Positions 14,729 to 21,697 of a stretch of 38,584 nt of DNA are shown here, in pieces. The notes beneath the pieces are model-generated. The model saw only the letters and a program-made list of their open reading frames with translations, ran no database searches and was not told where the DNA came from. Origin of the DNA: Candidatus Woesearchaeota archaeon. GTDB taxonomy: Archaea; Nanobdellota; Nanobdellia; SCGC-AAA011-G17; JAPLZO01. The first letter of the stretch is position 1, and each line of letters opens with the position of its first letter. Where the stretch lies: the NCBI GenBank assembly GCA_026394995.1, contig JAPLZO010000043.1, positions 1-38,584 on the forward strand, given 5' to 3'. The position numbers and the translations under genes are program-made.

Positions 14729-16147
14729 ATGAAAAAGAGGTTTATTATAACAGTATTAATATTTATTTTATCATCTTTAATATTATCAATCGAAAGTAAA
14801 GATGTATTAGCAGAAACCATTACTAGAACAATTGTTGCAACAGCAGATGATACTAGTAGTTGGGGTGATGATTGGTCTAATACTCAAAGTGGTGCATTAG
14901 TAGGGTATAATAGTGCTGGTGGATGGAATCCTGGTCATTCATCTTTAAGATTTAGAAATATTACAATCACACAAGGAACCACAATAACTTCTGCATATTT
15001 AACTTTTAAGGCAGCTGGAACTGCAGGAACACCTACAAATTTAAGTATATATGGAGAAAATGTAGATAATGCAACACAAATTACAAGTTTAGCTGATTTT
15101 AATGCAAGGACACTAACAACAGCTCCTGTTAATTATGTTCCTTCAACATGGACAACTGGTACAGTATACAATAGTGTAGATATAAGTTCTATTATTCAAA
15201 AAATTATTAATAGAGCAGGTTGGTCTTCTAGTAATTCTATACAAATATTTTGGAAATATGTTGGTGGTACTGATGGTACTTATAGAATACATTATAATTT
15301 AGATGGTACACCTTATGCTACTGGTTTAACTATAACTTATAGAACACCACCAACAGCAACAGTATCAAGACCAGATAATTTAGCCATATTCAACACACCA
15401 ATAACATTCGAGATTAATACAACCGATAATAATCAATTATATAATGTCTCCTTAATAGCTAATTGGACAGGTTCTTGGGCTGTTAATGAAACCACTATAA
15501 TTAATGGAACTAGTAATTCAACTACATGGAATATTAATGTTCTAAATGGTAAATATTCATGGAGTTGTTATGCCTGTGATACATATTCAAATTGTGTTTA
15601 TGCAAGTGAAAATAGAACTTTTACTTTTGATAATATTAATCCAAATATAAATATAACATTTCCATTAAATACAACATATGCAATACCACCAACAAAAATA
15701 AGTTATATAGTATCAGATACTAATTTACAATCCTGTTGGTATTCTCTAGATAAGGGTACTACTAATACAACAATAACTTGTGGAAATAATGTAACTGATT
15801 TAAGCTCTAATGTAGGCTCTAACACCTGGACAATTTATGTAAATGATTCAGCTAGTAATACAAACAAATCTGTTGTTACATTCACTTATACTCAAGCGAA
15901 TAATTTTATAATTCAAAATTCAACTAATGAAAATCAAACTTATTTTATAATAAATACTATAGGTAATGTTGGTTTTGGAACAAGTGGCCCAACATCTACA
16001 TTAACAGTATCTGGTGATATGAAAATGAATGGTTTATATGTTAATTCAACTGATATGAACATTAGTACAGGTTCATATCAAATAGAAAGTTACACACATA
16101 GTCGTAAATTTTATATAGATGGTACAGGCAATTTAATAATATTATAG
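14729..16147 (+). CDS. Secreted beta-sandwich surface protein (472 aa)
   Basis: Signal peptide at about 1-28 (hydrophobic core FIITVLIFILSSLIL, then DVLAE). The first half (about 30-205) resembles a DNRLRE/carbohydrate-binding beta-sandwich: SLRFRNITI, AYLTFKAAG, DISSIIQKII and LTITYRTPP. An Ig-like region with cysteines follows. The C terminus carries GNVGFGTSGPTSTLTVSGDM and ends RKFYIDGTGNLIIL, motifs shared with both neighbours. Many N-glycosylation sequons. It is an exported structural or adhesive protein of unknown ligand. The next gene starts 5 bp later, so the two form one unit. Confidence 0.7.
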   Translation: MKKRFIITVLIFILSSLILSIESKDVLAETITRTIVATADDTSSWGDDWSNTQSGALVGYNSAGGWNPGHSSLRFRNITITQGTTITSAYLTFKAAGTAGTPTNLSIYGENVDNATQITSLADFNARTLTTAPVNYVPSTWTTGTVYNSVDISSIIQKIINRAGWSSSNSIQIFWKYVGGTDGTYRIHYNLDGTPYATGLTITYRTPPTATVSRPDNLAIFNTPITFEINTTDNNQLYNVSLIANWTGSWAVNETTIINGTSNSTTWNINVLNGKYSWSCYACDTYSNCVYASENRTFTFDNINPNINITFPLNTTYAIPPTKISYIVSDTNLQSCWYSLDKGTTNTTITCGNNVTDLSSNVGSNTWTIYVNDSASNTNKSVVTFTYTQANNFIIQNSTNENQTYFIINTIGNVGFGTSGPTSTLTVSGDMKMNGLYVNSTDMNISTGSYQIESYTHSRKFYIDGTGNLIIL

Positions 16148-16152
16148 TAAAA

Positions 16153-18498
16153 ATGAAAAATAAAATAAAAAAGAGGTTTATTATATTTTTAATAATACCT
16201 TTAATCTTTTTTATTAAAAATATAAATGCTCTAAACTATTTAGAAATTACAGCAACAACTACAATGTGTGGTTATAATAATACTTATGATATTATTAATA
16301 TAACTGGTTCTGGAATATTACAAGTATGTGCCTTTAATGGAACAATATGGAATGGAACTAATGATTGTTCTTATCCATCTGATACAGGATGTATAAATTT
16401 ACAAGTTCAAAATTTAACAATAGATGCTAATGCTCAAATAAATGGTACAGGAACTGGTTGGAGAAAAGGAGCAACTGCATATGCTGGTGAAGGTACTGGT
16501 GGTGGTGGTGCAGGTCCTGCTGGTGATGGTGGTGGTGCTGGTTTTGGTGGTTCTGGTGGTAATGGTGGTGGAGGTGGTAGTAATGGTGGTTCTGCTTATG
16601 GAGCATCTAATAATGTAACTGCTAAAGGTTCTGGTGGAGGTGGAGGTGGTGGTACTGTTGGTGGTAATGGTGGTGGTTATATTAAAATCAATGCAAGTGA
16701 TACTATTAATATAACAGGAATTATTAATTCAAAAGGTAATAGTGGTGTTAGTAGTACATCAGCACCTGATGGTTGTGGAGGCGGAGGTTCAGGTGGTGGT
16801 ATTTGGATAACAACAAATAATTTAGTTGGTTCTGGTGCTAATCAATTAATTAATACTACAGGAGCTAAAGGTGGTTCTTGTAATGTTGGATATTCAGGAG
16901 GTGGAGGTGGAGGTGGTAGAATATATATTCAATATTGTATAAATACATCATCATCTATAGTAACAGAATCCAAGGGTGGTTATAATGGTACTGGTGGTTA
17001 TAATGGTACTGCTGGAAATAATGGAACTATTAATATAACATATACAAGTTCTTTATGTCCTAATAATATAAACCCAAATTATTTTATAATCCATAATAAA
17101 ACAAATGATGCTCAAACTTATTTTTTGGTTAATCCATTAGGTATTGGTATAGGAACAGATAATCCAACATCTAAATTAACAATTTCAGGTGATATGTTGA
17201 TCCAAAATAATTATGACTCAAATACATGGAGTTTATCTGATTATACTTACAGAAAAAAATTTTATATTTATAATTCATCATCAAATCTTACAGATTATCA
17301 AGTTATACTTAATGTAGATACAAATTCCTTAATTCTAAATAATAAAATACAATCTGATTGTGATGATATAAGATTCGATTATGTTAATGGAACCCCAATT
17401 GATAATTATTGGCTTGAATCTTGTAATAATGCTACATCAAGAATATTTTTAAAAGTTCCTTCTATATGGACTGGAACAAATACATTTTATATGTATTATG
17501 GATATTCTTCTGCTACATCAATAAGTAATGAAAATAACACATTTAGTAGAATATTTGGAAGAGACTCACTTAGAATGTATTTACCTTTAAATGAAAATTC
17601 AGGAACAACTGCTTATGATAATTCAGGAGATGGAAATAATGGAACTATAATTGGTAGTGGCTGGACTACTACTGGAAAATATGGTAATGGTTTATATTTC
17701 AATGGAGCAGTTGGTAATTATATGAATATATCATGGGGCACAACACTAGGTTCTTCTTTTGCAAATAATTTTAGTGTTGAATTTTGGATGAAATATACTT
17801 TAACATCATCTTCTAATTATTTGAATTGGATATTTGCTAAAGAATATACTTCTCATGTTTCACCTTACTATCAATTTGATATTACAGGTAATAATGATAC
17901 TAGTGGTAAACCGTATCTAACAGTAAACACATGGCAAAATCAAACATATGGATCTCATATGAGTGTTGCTAGTTCTGTACTTAATTTTCAATGGCATCAT
18001 GTTGTTGCTACTGTAGACACTGTTACAACTGGTGTCAATAGTAGTAATGGAAATTTAAAACTTTATATCGATGGTGTTCTTAATGCCTCAACTACAACTA
18101 CTACTCGTACTTATGAAAACTGTAATTCAGCAATAGGATTAGGTACAAATGTTAATTATGATAATGTTAACTATAATTATAATGGTTATTTAGATGAAAT
18201 ACGTGTTTATAATAGAACTATTTCAGCTGCAGAAGTATCAGATCTTGCCAATGGTCGTCCATTCGTAACATCAATTTTTCCAAATAAACTTTTAATTTAT
18301 AAATATAGTCAACCATATATAGAAATTTTAATGGATAATATTGAACAAGTTTCTTCTTCAACAAACTATAAACCAACTTTATTTGTAAATTCTACACTAG
18401 TAAATAATACTGTAGGAACATATTCAATAGAAAAATCAGGATATGGTTATAAATTTTATTTAGATATATATGGGAATTTAATAATAGGAAAACCATAA
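16153..18498 (+). CDS. Secreted Gly-rich DUF2341/LamG surface protein (781 aa)
   Basis: Signal peptide at about 1-26 (FIIFLIIPLIFFIKNINA). A beta-helix-like start is followed by a glycine-rich region at about 105-260, then GIGIGTDNPTSKLTISGDM at about 329-347. A DUF2341 domain spans about 366-456 (YRKKFYIYN, DDIRFDY, YMYYGY) and a LamG domain about 476-694 (LYFNGA, FSVEFWMKYT, QWHHVVATVD, KLYIDGVL, DEIRVYNRTIS). It ends FYLDIYGNLIIGKP. DUF2341 plus LamG is typical of large archaeal adhesins that bind glycans or matrix. Cotranscribed with the gene 5 bp upstream. Confidence 0.8.
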   Translation: MKNKIKKRFIIFLIIPLIFFIKNINALNYLEITATTTMCGYNNTYDIINITGSGILQVCAFNGTIWNGTNDCSYPSDTGCINLQVQNLTIDANAQINGTGTGWRKGATAYAGEGTGGGGAGPAGDGGGAGFGGSGGNGGGGGSNGGSAYGASNNVTAKGSGGGGGGGTVGGNGGGYIKINASDTINITGIINSKGNSGVSSTSAPDGCGGGGSGGGIWITTNNLVGSGANQLINTTGAKGGSCNVGYSGGGGGGGRIYIQYCINTSSSIVTESKGGYNGTGGYNGTAGNNGTINITYTSSLCPNNINPNYFIIHNKTNDAQTYFLVNPLGIGIGTDNPTSKLTISGDMLIQNNYDSNTWSLSDYTYRKKFYIYNSSSNLTDYQVILNVDTNSLILNNKIQSDCDDIRFDYVNGTPIDNYWLESCNNATSRIFLKVPSIWTGTNTFYMYYGYSSATSISNENNTFSRIFGRDSLRMYLPLNENSGTTAYDNSGDGNNGTIIGSGWTTTGKYGNGLYFNGAVGNYMNISWGTTLGSSFANNFSVEFWMKYTLTSSSNYLNWIFAKEYTSHVSPYYQFDITGNNDTSGKPYLTVNTWQNQTYGSHMSVASSVLNFQWHHVVATVDTVTTGVNSSNGNLKLYIDGVLNASTTTTTRTYENCNSAIGLGTNVNYDNVNYNYNGYLDEIRVYNRTISAAEVSDLANGRPFVTSIFPNKLLIYKYSQPYIEILMDNIEQVSSSTNYKPTLFVNSTLVNNTVGTYSIEKSGYGYKFYLDIYGNLIIGKP

Positions 18499-18501
18499 CT
18501 A

Positions 18502-18534
18502 AACTTTTTTTAAAAAAGAAAACTTAGAAAGAAA
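18502..18534 (-). repeat. Dispersed hairpin element, copy D
   Basis: On the minus strand it reads TTTCTTTCTAAGTTTTCTTT, then a T/A palindrome, ending AAAAAAAGTT. It lies just after the stop of the 16153 gene, between convergent genes. Confidence 0.35.
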
Positions 18535-18580
18535 TTTAGAATTAAAAGATAAATCTTAAATAAAGTTTTCCTAAAAGGCT

Positions 18581-18943
18581 TTAACAAGTTTGTTCACTTA
18601 AATAAGTATCACTACCACAACTTGGATTTTCTAAACAATCAGTCCAATAATCTTTTCTACATAAGCAATTATATTTATTCCAAAATATTCTACAACTATC
18701 TTTTGCACAATAAATATTAATATATCCTACTGCACAATCAGGTCTGCCTCCACCACAACTACCATATCCAGTCGGATATTCATTTCTACAATTGAATTTC
18801 TTAGTAACAACACAACTTTGTGTTGTACCACATATAGAATTATCAGTACAAGTTACTCCACAATTATTAATATCACTACAACTTCTTGTTTGTTGTCCAT
18901 TTACACAAGCACTACATTGCCAATTTGGTGTACACACAAACAA
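18581..18943 (-). CDS. Orphan Cys-rich tail cassette, paralogous to the end of the 18965 protein
   Basis: 120 residues from a TTG, with about 20 cysteines and no signal peptide. CTPNWQCSACVNGQQTRSCS matches the start of the last module of the upstream protein (CTPSWSCTSWGACVGGQQTR), and the order QQTR.C.D.NNCG...Q.C is kept; after that the two diverge strongly. A stop lies just ahead of the TTG, and the gene begins 21 bp after the stop of the neighbour. Without a secretion signal it is unlikely to work alone. It looks like a displaced alternative C-terminal module, either a remnant or a donor for recombination. It may not be translated. Confidence 0.5.
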   Translation of the reverse strand: MFVCTPNWQCSACVNGQQTRSCSDINNCGVTCTDNSICGTTQSCVVTKKFNCRNEYPTGYGSCGGGRPDCAVGYINIYCAKDSCRIFWNKYNCLCRKDYWTDCLENPSCGSDTYLSEQTC

Positions 18944-18964
18944 CTTATTTATAGTTTTGGTTTA

Positions 18965-20722
18965 CTAACAGTCTAACAAGCCACCTTCTTGGGTATATCC
19001 TGATGGACATGTAGGAGTTACTGAACATTCAGAATACACAGTAGACTTGCACCATAATTGACACAAGTTATCACGCCCACAACCTGATTCCTCTTTAATT
19101 TCAACACAAGTGTCAGGAGAACACTGATTAATAAAACTAGCACAAGCATATATAGAGCACGATCTGCTAGTACACCAGTTGAGTTTTACATAATCCTGAG
19201 TACACTTAAGTTTTTTAAGTTGCACACAGTTCTGCGTTTCCCCAGGCTTGTAAATAGTAGTGCCGCAGTTATTACTATCTGTACAAGTCCTAGTCTGCTG
19301 CCCACCAACGCAAGCGCCCCATGATGTACAACTCCATGAAGGTGTACAAGGAGTTGTACATGAACCTGAACAACAATTACTACAATCAGTTGCACCACTT
19401 ACTGAACTACATGATATATAAGATGAACATGTATTAGATTTACAAGTTCCACCTAAAGATGAACATGTTTGTTGTGGTATTGTACAAGTTCCACTACAAC
19501 ATGAATATCCATAACCACAATCAGTTGCACCATCTATAGGATTACATGAATTGTAATAAGAACAATATCCTAATTCACAAGTTCCACCTAAAGATGAACA
19601 TGTTTGTTGTGGTATTGTACAAGTTCCACTACAACAATATCCTGTAGTACAAGTACCAGTTCCAGCAACACAATCATTATAATAATTACAAGGAGAAGTT
19701 TTACAATTTTGACATTGTTGACTTTGAACTACACAAGCTCCAGTAGAACTTTGACATGTATAACCACTACTACAACCACATAAAATACAATTATCTACTA
19801 ATTGTAAATTATTTTGTACAAGACTACAAAATTTAGGTTTTGTACTAGAACATTGTCCTATTGCTGTTCCACCACTACATGTTGTCAAACACTTACCTTT
19901 ATCTCTACAAATACCTAAATACAACATACTAATAATTCCGCTAGTAGCATCCCAACAACAATTAGCATCGTTAGAACATTCATTTTTATCTTTATAATAA
20001 GAACAAGATAACACACAACTGCTACCCGTCCACAAACAACCTAATCTTTCACAATTGGCTTTAGTAGTTTCTCCAGCACACAAATATTTTTCTTTAGGTC
20101 CACTAATTTCTTTTTTAAATTCTCCACCAACATAAACTTTAGAAACACCTTCTAAACTTTCTCTACTAACAATAATAATTTCTGGTTTATTTGTACTTAA
20201 TCCAAATGTATAATAACCTCCATTTAATATAATTGATACATCACTTAAACCTTTAGCACTTACATTAGCAATACATGTTTTTTGCAATACAGTATTTTTC
20301 AATCCAGGGCTTATTGAAAAACCTGCAAAATCAATGGTCGCGCTTAGATCATTATAACAACCATTTAAACCAATTACACCTTGTTGATAATCAACCATTA
20401 TTGGCTGATCCATATAATTCCCCATATACAAAACATCATTATTATAAAAAGCATATATTAATCCAAAATATGGATTTTGAGCACGAGCATATGAACTATA
20501 TAAAATACTGAAATTTATAAAAGAATCAGAAACATCTCTTTCATTTGATAATAATAAAATATTAACAAATTTACTACTTTCAACTTCATAATTAGAACTT
20601 AATTCTTTAAAATCATCTTCTACAACTTTTTCAACTGATATATTTCTTTCAACAACTAATAGATAAATAACAAAACATAATATAATAGCCACTAATAAGT
20701 ATACCTGACCTCTTTTATTCAT
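18965..20722 (-). CDS. Pilin-signal, Cys-rich surface protein (585 aa)
   Basis: The N terminus MNKRGQVYLLVAIILCFVIY fits an archaeal class III (type IV pilin) signal, with cleavage after Gly5 and a following hydrophobic helix. About 200 residues of pilin-like domain follow, then a long run of small Cys-rich modules (about 210-585) such as CSYYKDKNECSNDANCCW and the repeated CTIPQQTCSSLGGTC. The modules are presumably disulphide-bonded outside the cell. The last module (about 465-585) is less AT-rich than the rest and is paralogous to the downstream orphan cassette. It lies 18 bp after adenylate kinase in the same direction. Function unknown; a pilus tip or adhesin is plausible. Confidence 0.7.
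   Translation of the reverse strand: MNKRGQVYLLVAIILCFVIYLLVVERNISVEKVVEDDFKELSSNYEVESSKFVNILLLSNERDVSDSFINFSILYSSYARAQNPYFGLIYAFYNNDVLYMGNYMDQPIMVDYQQGVIGLNGCYNDLSATIDFAGFSISPGLKNTVLQKTCIANVSAKGLSDVSIILNGGYYTFGLSTNKPEIIIVSRESLEGVSKVYVGGEFKKEISGPKEKYLCAGETTKANCERLGCLWTGSSCVLSCSYYKDKNECSNDANCCWDATSGIISMLYLGICRDKGKCLTTCSGGTAIGQCSSTKPKFCSLVQNNLQLVDNCILCGCSSGYTCQSSTGACVVQSQQCQNCKTSPCNYYNDCVAGTGTCTTGYCCSGTCTIPQQTCSSLGGTCELGYCSYYNSCNPIDGATDCGYGYSCCSGTCTIPQQTCSSLGGTCKSNTCSSYISCSSVSGATDCSNCCSGSCTTPCTPSWSCTSWGACVGGQQTRTCTDSNNCGTTIYKPGETQNCVQLKKLKCTQDYVKLNWCTSRSCSIYACASFINQCSPDTCVEIKEESGCGRDNLCQLWCKSTVYSECSVTPTCPSGYTQEGGLLDC
19442..19501. repeat. 60-bp perfect direct repeat, copy 1
   Basis: Identical over 60 bp to 19577-19636, 135 bp apart. 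It encodes the SCTIPQQTCSSLGGTC module of the pilin-like protein. Confidence 0.95.
19577..19636. repeat. 60-bp perfect direct repeat, copy 2
   Basis: Second identical copy. Recombination between the copies would change the module number by an in-frame 135 bp (45 codons). Confidence 0.95.
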
Positions 20723-20740
20723 TATATAACCTTAAATATA

Positions 20741-21352
20741 TTATTTATTTAAATACTCTTCGATTTTGCTAAAAACCTTATCTATGGTTTTTTCACCAAC
20801 AATTTTAATTAAAATTTTCTTTTTAATATAAAAATCAATTAATGGTTTTGTTTCTTTATGAAAAATTTCTAATCTTTTTTTAATGCTTTCTTCATTATCA
20901 TCAGGTCTTTTTATTAATTTACTACCACAAATATCACATATATTATCATTTAAAGGTTTTTTACGATTTCCATAAATAGCTCCACATTTTTCACATTGTA
21001 TTCTTGTTGTTAATCTTTTTATAGCAGTTTCATCTTTTAAGGTTATATAAAAAACCTTATCTATCTTGGTTATTTTTTCTAATTCTCTAGCTTGTTTTAT
21101 TGTTCTAGGAAAACCATCTAAAACAAAATTGTTTTTTAATTTATTCTCTAATAAATCTAAAATAATCTTATCATCAACTAATTCACCTTTTTTTAATATT
21201 TCATCAATTTGTAAACCAATTTTACTTTTTTTATTAACTTCATTCCTTAGTATATCTCCTATAGAAATATGTTCTAAATGATAAATTTCATTTAACAATT
21301 TAGCATATGTTCCTTTCCCAGAACCTTGCATTCCTATTAAAATAATTTTCAT
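20741..21352 (-). CDS. adk: Adenylate kinase
   Basis: 203 residues from ATG 21352; a TTG six codons upstream is also possible. P-loop GMQGSGKGT near the N terminus, DGFPRTIKQA, and a LID with a four-Cys zinc site (CEKC then CDIC) define adenylate kinase (ATP + AMP = 2 ADP). The bacterial-type long form with a zinc LID is common in DPANN. It lies 43 bp after tRNA-Thr(GGU) on the same strand, so it may be transcribed with the tRNAs and freed by their processing. Confidence 0.92.
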   Translation of the reverse strand: MKIILIGMQGSGKGTYAKLLNEIYHLEHISIGDILRNEVNKKSKIGLQIDEILKKGELVDDKIILDLLENKLKNNFVLDGFPRTIKQARELEKITKIDKVFYITLKDETAIKRLTTRIQCEKCGAIYGNRKKPLNDNICDICGSKLIKRPDDNEESIKKRLEIFHKETKPLIDFYIKKKILIKIVGEKTIDKVFSKIEEYLNK

Positions 21353-21354
21353 TT

Positions 21355-21391
21355 TTTCTTTTTTTTCCAAGGCTTTCTTTTTAAGAAAGGC
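21355..21391 (+). repeat. Dispersed hairpin element, copy B
   Basis: TTTC, a T-run, CCAAGGCTTTC, and an imperfect palindrome ending AAGAAAGGC. It lies between the 3' end of tRNA-Thr(GGU) and the adk start, so it forms the adk leader. Confidence 0.5.
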
Positions 21392-21431
21392 TTAAAGCCT
21401 TGGGTGGAAATTGCATCCACGACCTCATGCT

Positions 21432-21478
21432 TTTTGTTTTTTTATTTTCTTTCCAGGGCTTCTTCCTAAGAAAGCCTA
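21432..21478 (-). other. tRNA-Thr(GGU) intron 2, 47 nt, canonical 37/38 site
   Basis: Inserted after A37 of loop TTGGTA. The central helix TTGG/ACAA has three of four pairs; bulges are TAT and AAA. An internal GGCTT/AAGCC hairpin is part of a copy of the dispersed element (21446-21476). Confidence 0.75.
21446..21476 (+). repeat. Dispersed hairpin element, copy C (inside a tRNA intron)
   Basis: TTTCTTTCCAGGGCTTCTTC followed by CTAAGAAAGCC resembles copy B 60 bp away. It makes up most of intron 2 of tRNA-Thr(GGU). Confidence 0.45.
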
Positions 21479-21488
21479 TACCAAGCAT

Positions 21489-21521
21489 CTAAGCAATACT
21501 AAGGGTTTACCCTTACTATTT
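21489..21521 (-). other. tRNA-Thr(GGU) intron 1, 33 nt, between positions 27 and 28
   Basis: BHB fold: central helix GAGC/GCTT (one G-U pair), 3-nt bulges ACA and AGA, and an inner stem AATAGTAAGGG/CCCTTAGTATT with one G-G mismatch and a TAAA loop. Cutting after the second base of each bulge rebuilds the CATGC stem exactly. Non-canonical site. Confidence 0.8.
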
Positions 21522-21554
21522 GTGCTCCACTGACTGAGCTACCAAGGCAATAAA

Positions 21555-21664
21555 TGCGAGGGACAGGATTTGAACCTGCGCAGGCACTAAGCCACAGGAT
21601 CTTAAGTCCTGCTCATTTGACCAGATTTCAGGATATTTTCTTTATATCGCTCTGACACCCTCGC
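21555..21664 (-). tRNA. tRNA-Leu (anticodon UAA) with an intron in the D-loop
   Basis: After removal of a 24-nt intron (21626-21649) this is an 86-nt class II tRNA: acceptor GCGAGGG/CCCTCGC, D-stem TCA/TGA with loop GAGTCTGGTCAAA, anticodon arm CAGGA-CTTAAGA-TCCTG, a long variable arm (15 nt, GGC/GCC stem), T-arm GCAGG-TTCAAAT-CCTGT, discriminator A. The spliced D-loop has the same 13-nt length and layout as normal archaeal tRNA-Leu. Its TATA box overlaps the stop codon of the homing-endonuclease gene. Confidence 0.9.
21626..21649 (-). other. tRNA-Leu(UAA) intron, 24 nt, about position 15/16
   Basis: BHB fold: central helix TCAG/CTGA (four Watson-Crick pairs), 3-nt bulges AGC and AAT, inner stem GATAT/ATATC with a 7-nt loop. 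Cutting after the second base of each bulge restores the canonical D-loop. The outer helix is nearly absent. Confidence 0.82.
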
Positions 21665-21689
21665 ATAATCTTTAAATTTGATATTTTTA

Positions 21690-21697
21690 TTTATAAA
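21690..21697 (-). promoter_or_regulatory. TATA box of the tRNA-Leu/tRNA-Thr unit
   Basis: TTTATAAA lies 29 bp before the tRNA-Leu 5' end. Bases 21691-21693 are also the stop codon of the endonuclease gene. Confidence 0.6.

Larger units (their letters stand above)
21396..21548 (-). tRNA. tRNA-Thr (anticodon GGU) with two introns
   Basis: After removal of two introns (21489-21521 and 21432-21478) the RNA is exactly 73 nt. Acceptor GCCTTGG/CCAAGGC, D-stem GCTC/GAGC, anticodon stem CATGC/GCATG, loop TTGGTAA, variable AGGTC, T-stem GTGGA/TCCAC, discriminator U. G1-C72, C2-G71 and U73 fit threonine identity. The anticodon stem forms only when both introns are removed, which supports the splice sites. 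Odd points: the T-loop is TGCAATT (G instead of U55) and position 18 appears to be A instead of G. It lies 6 bp after tRNA-Leu, probably in one transcript. Confidence 0.85.

Noticed and set aside
18581..18943. Secreted Cys-rich toxin or independent effector
   Set aside because: No signal peptide, a stop just upstream of a TTG start, and clear paralogy to the neighbour's last module make a displaced tail more likely.
21396..21548. Reading the tRNA-Thr(GGU) gene as a degraded pseudogene because of its long insert and odd T-loop
   Set aside because: All stems pair perfectly once two BHB-bounded introns are removed, the length is exactly 73 nt, and identity bases are intact.
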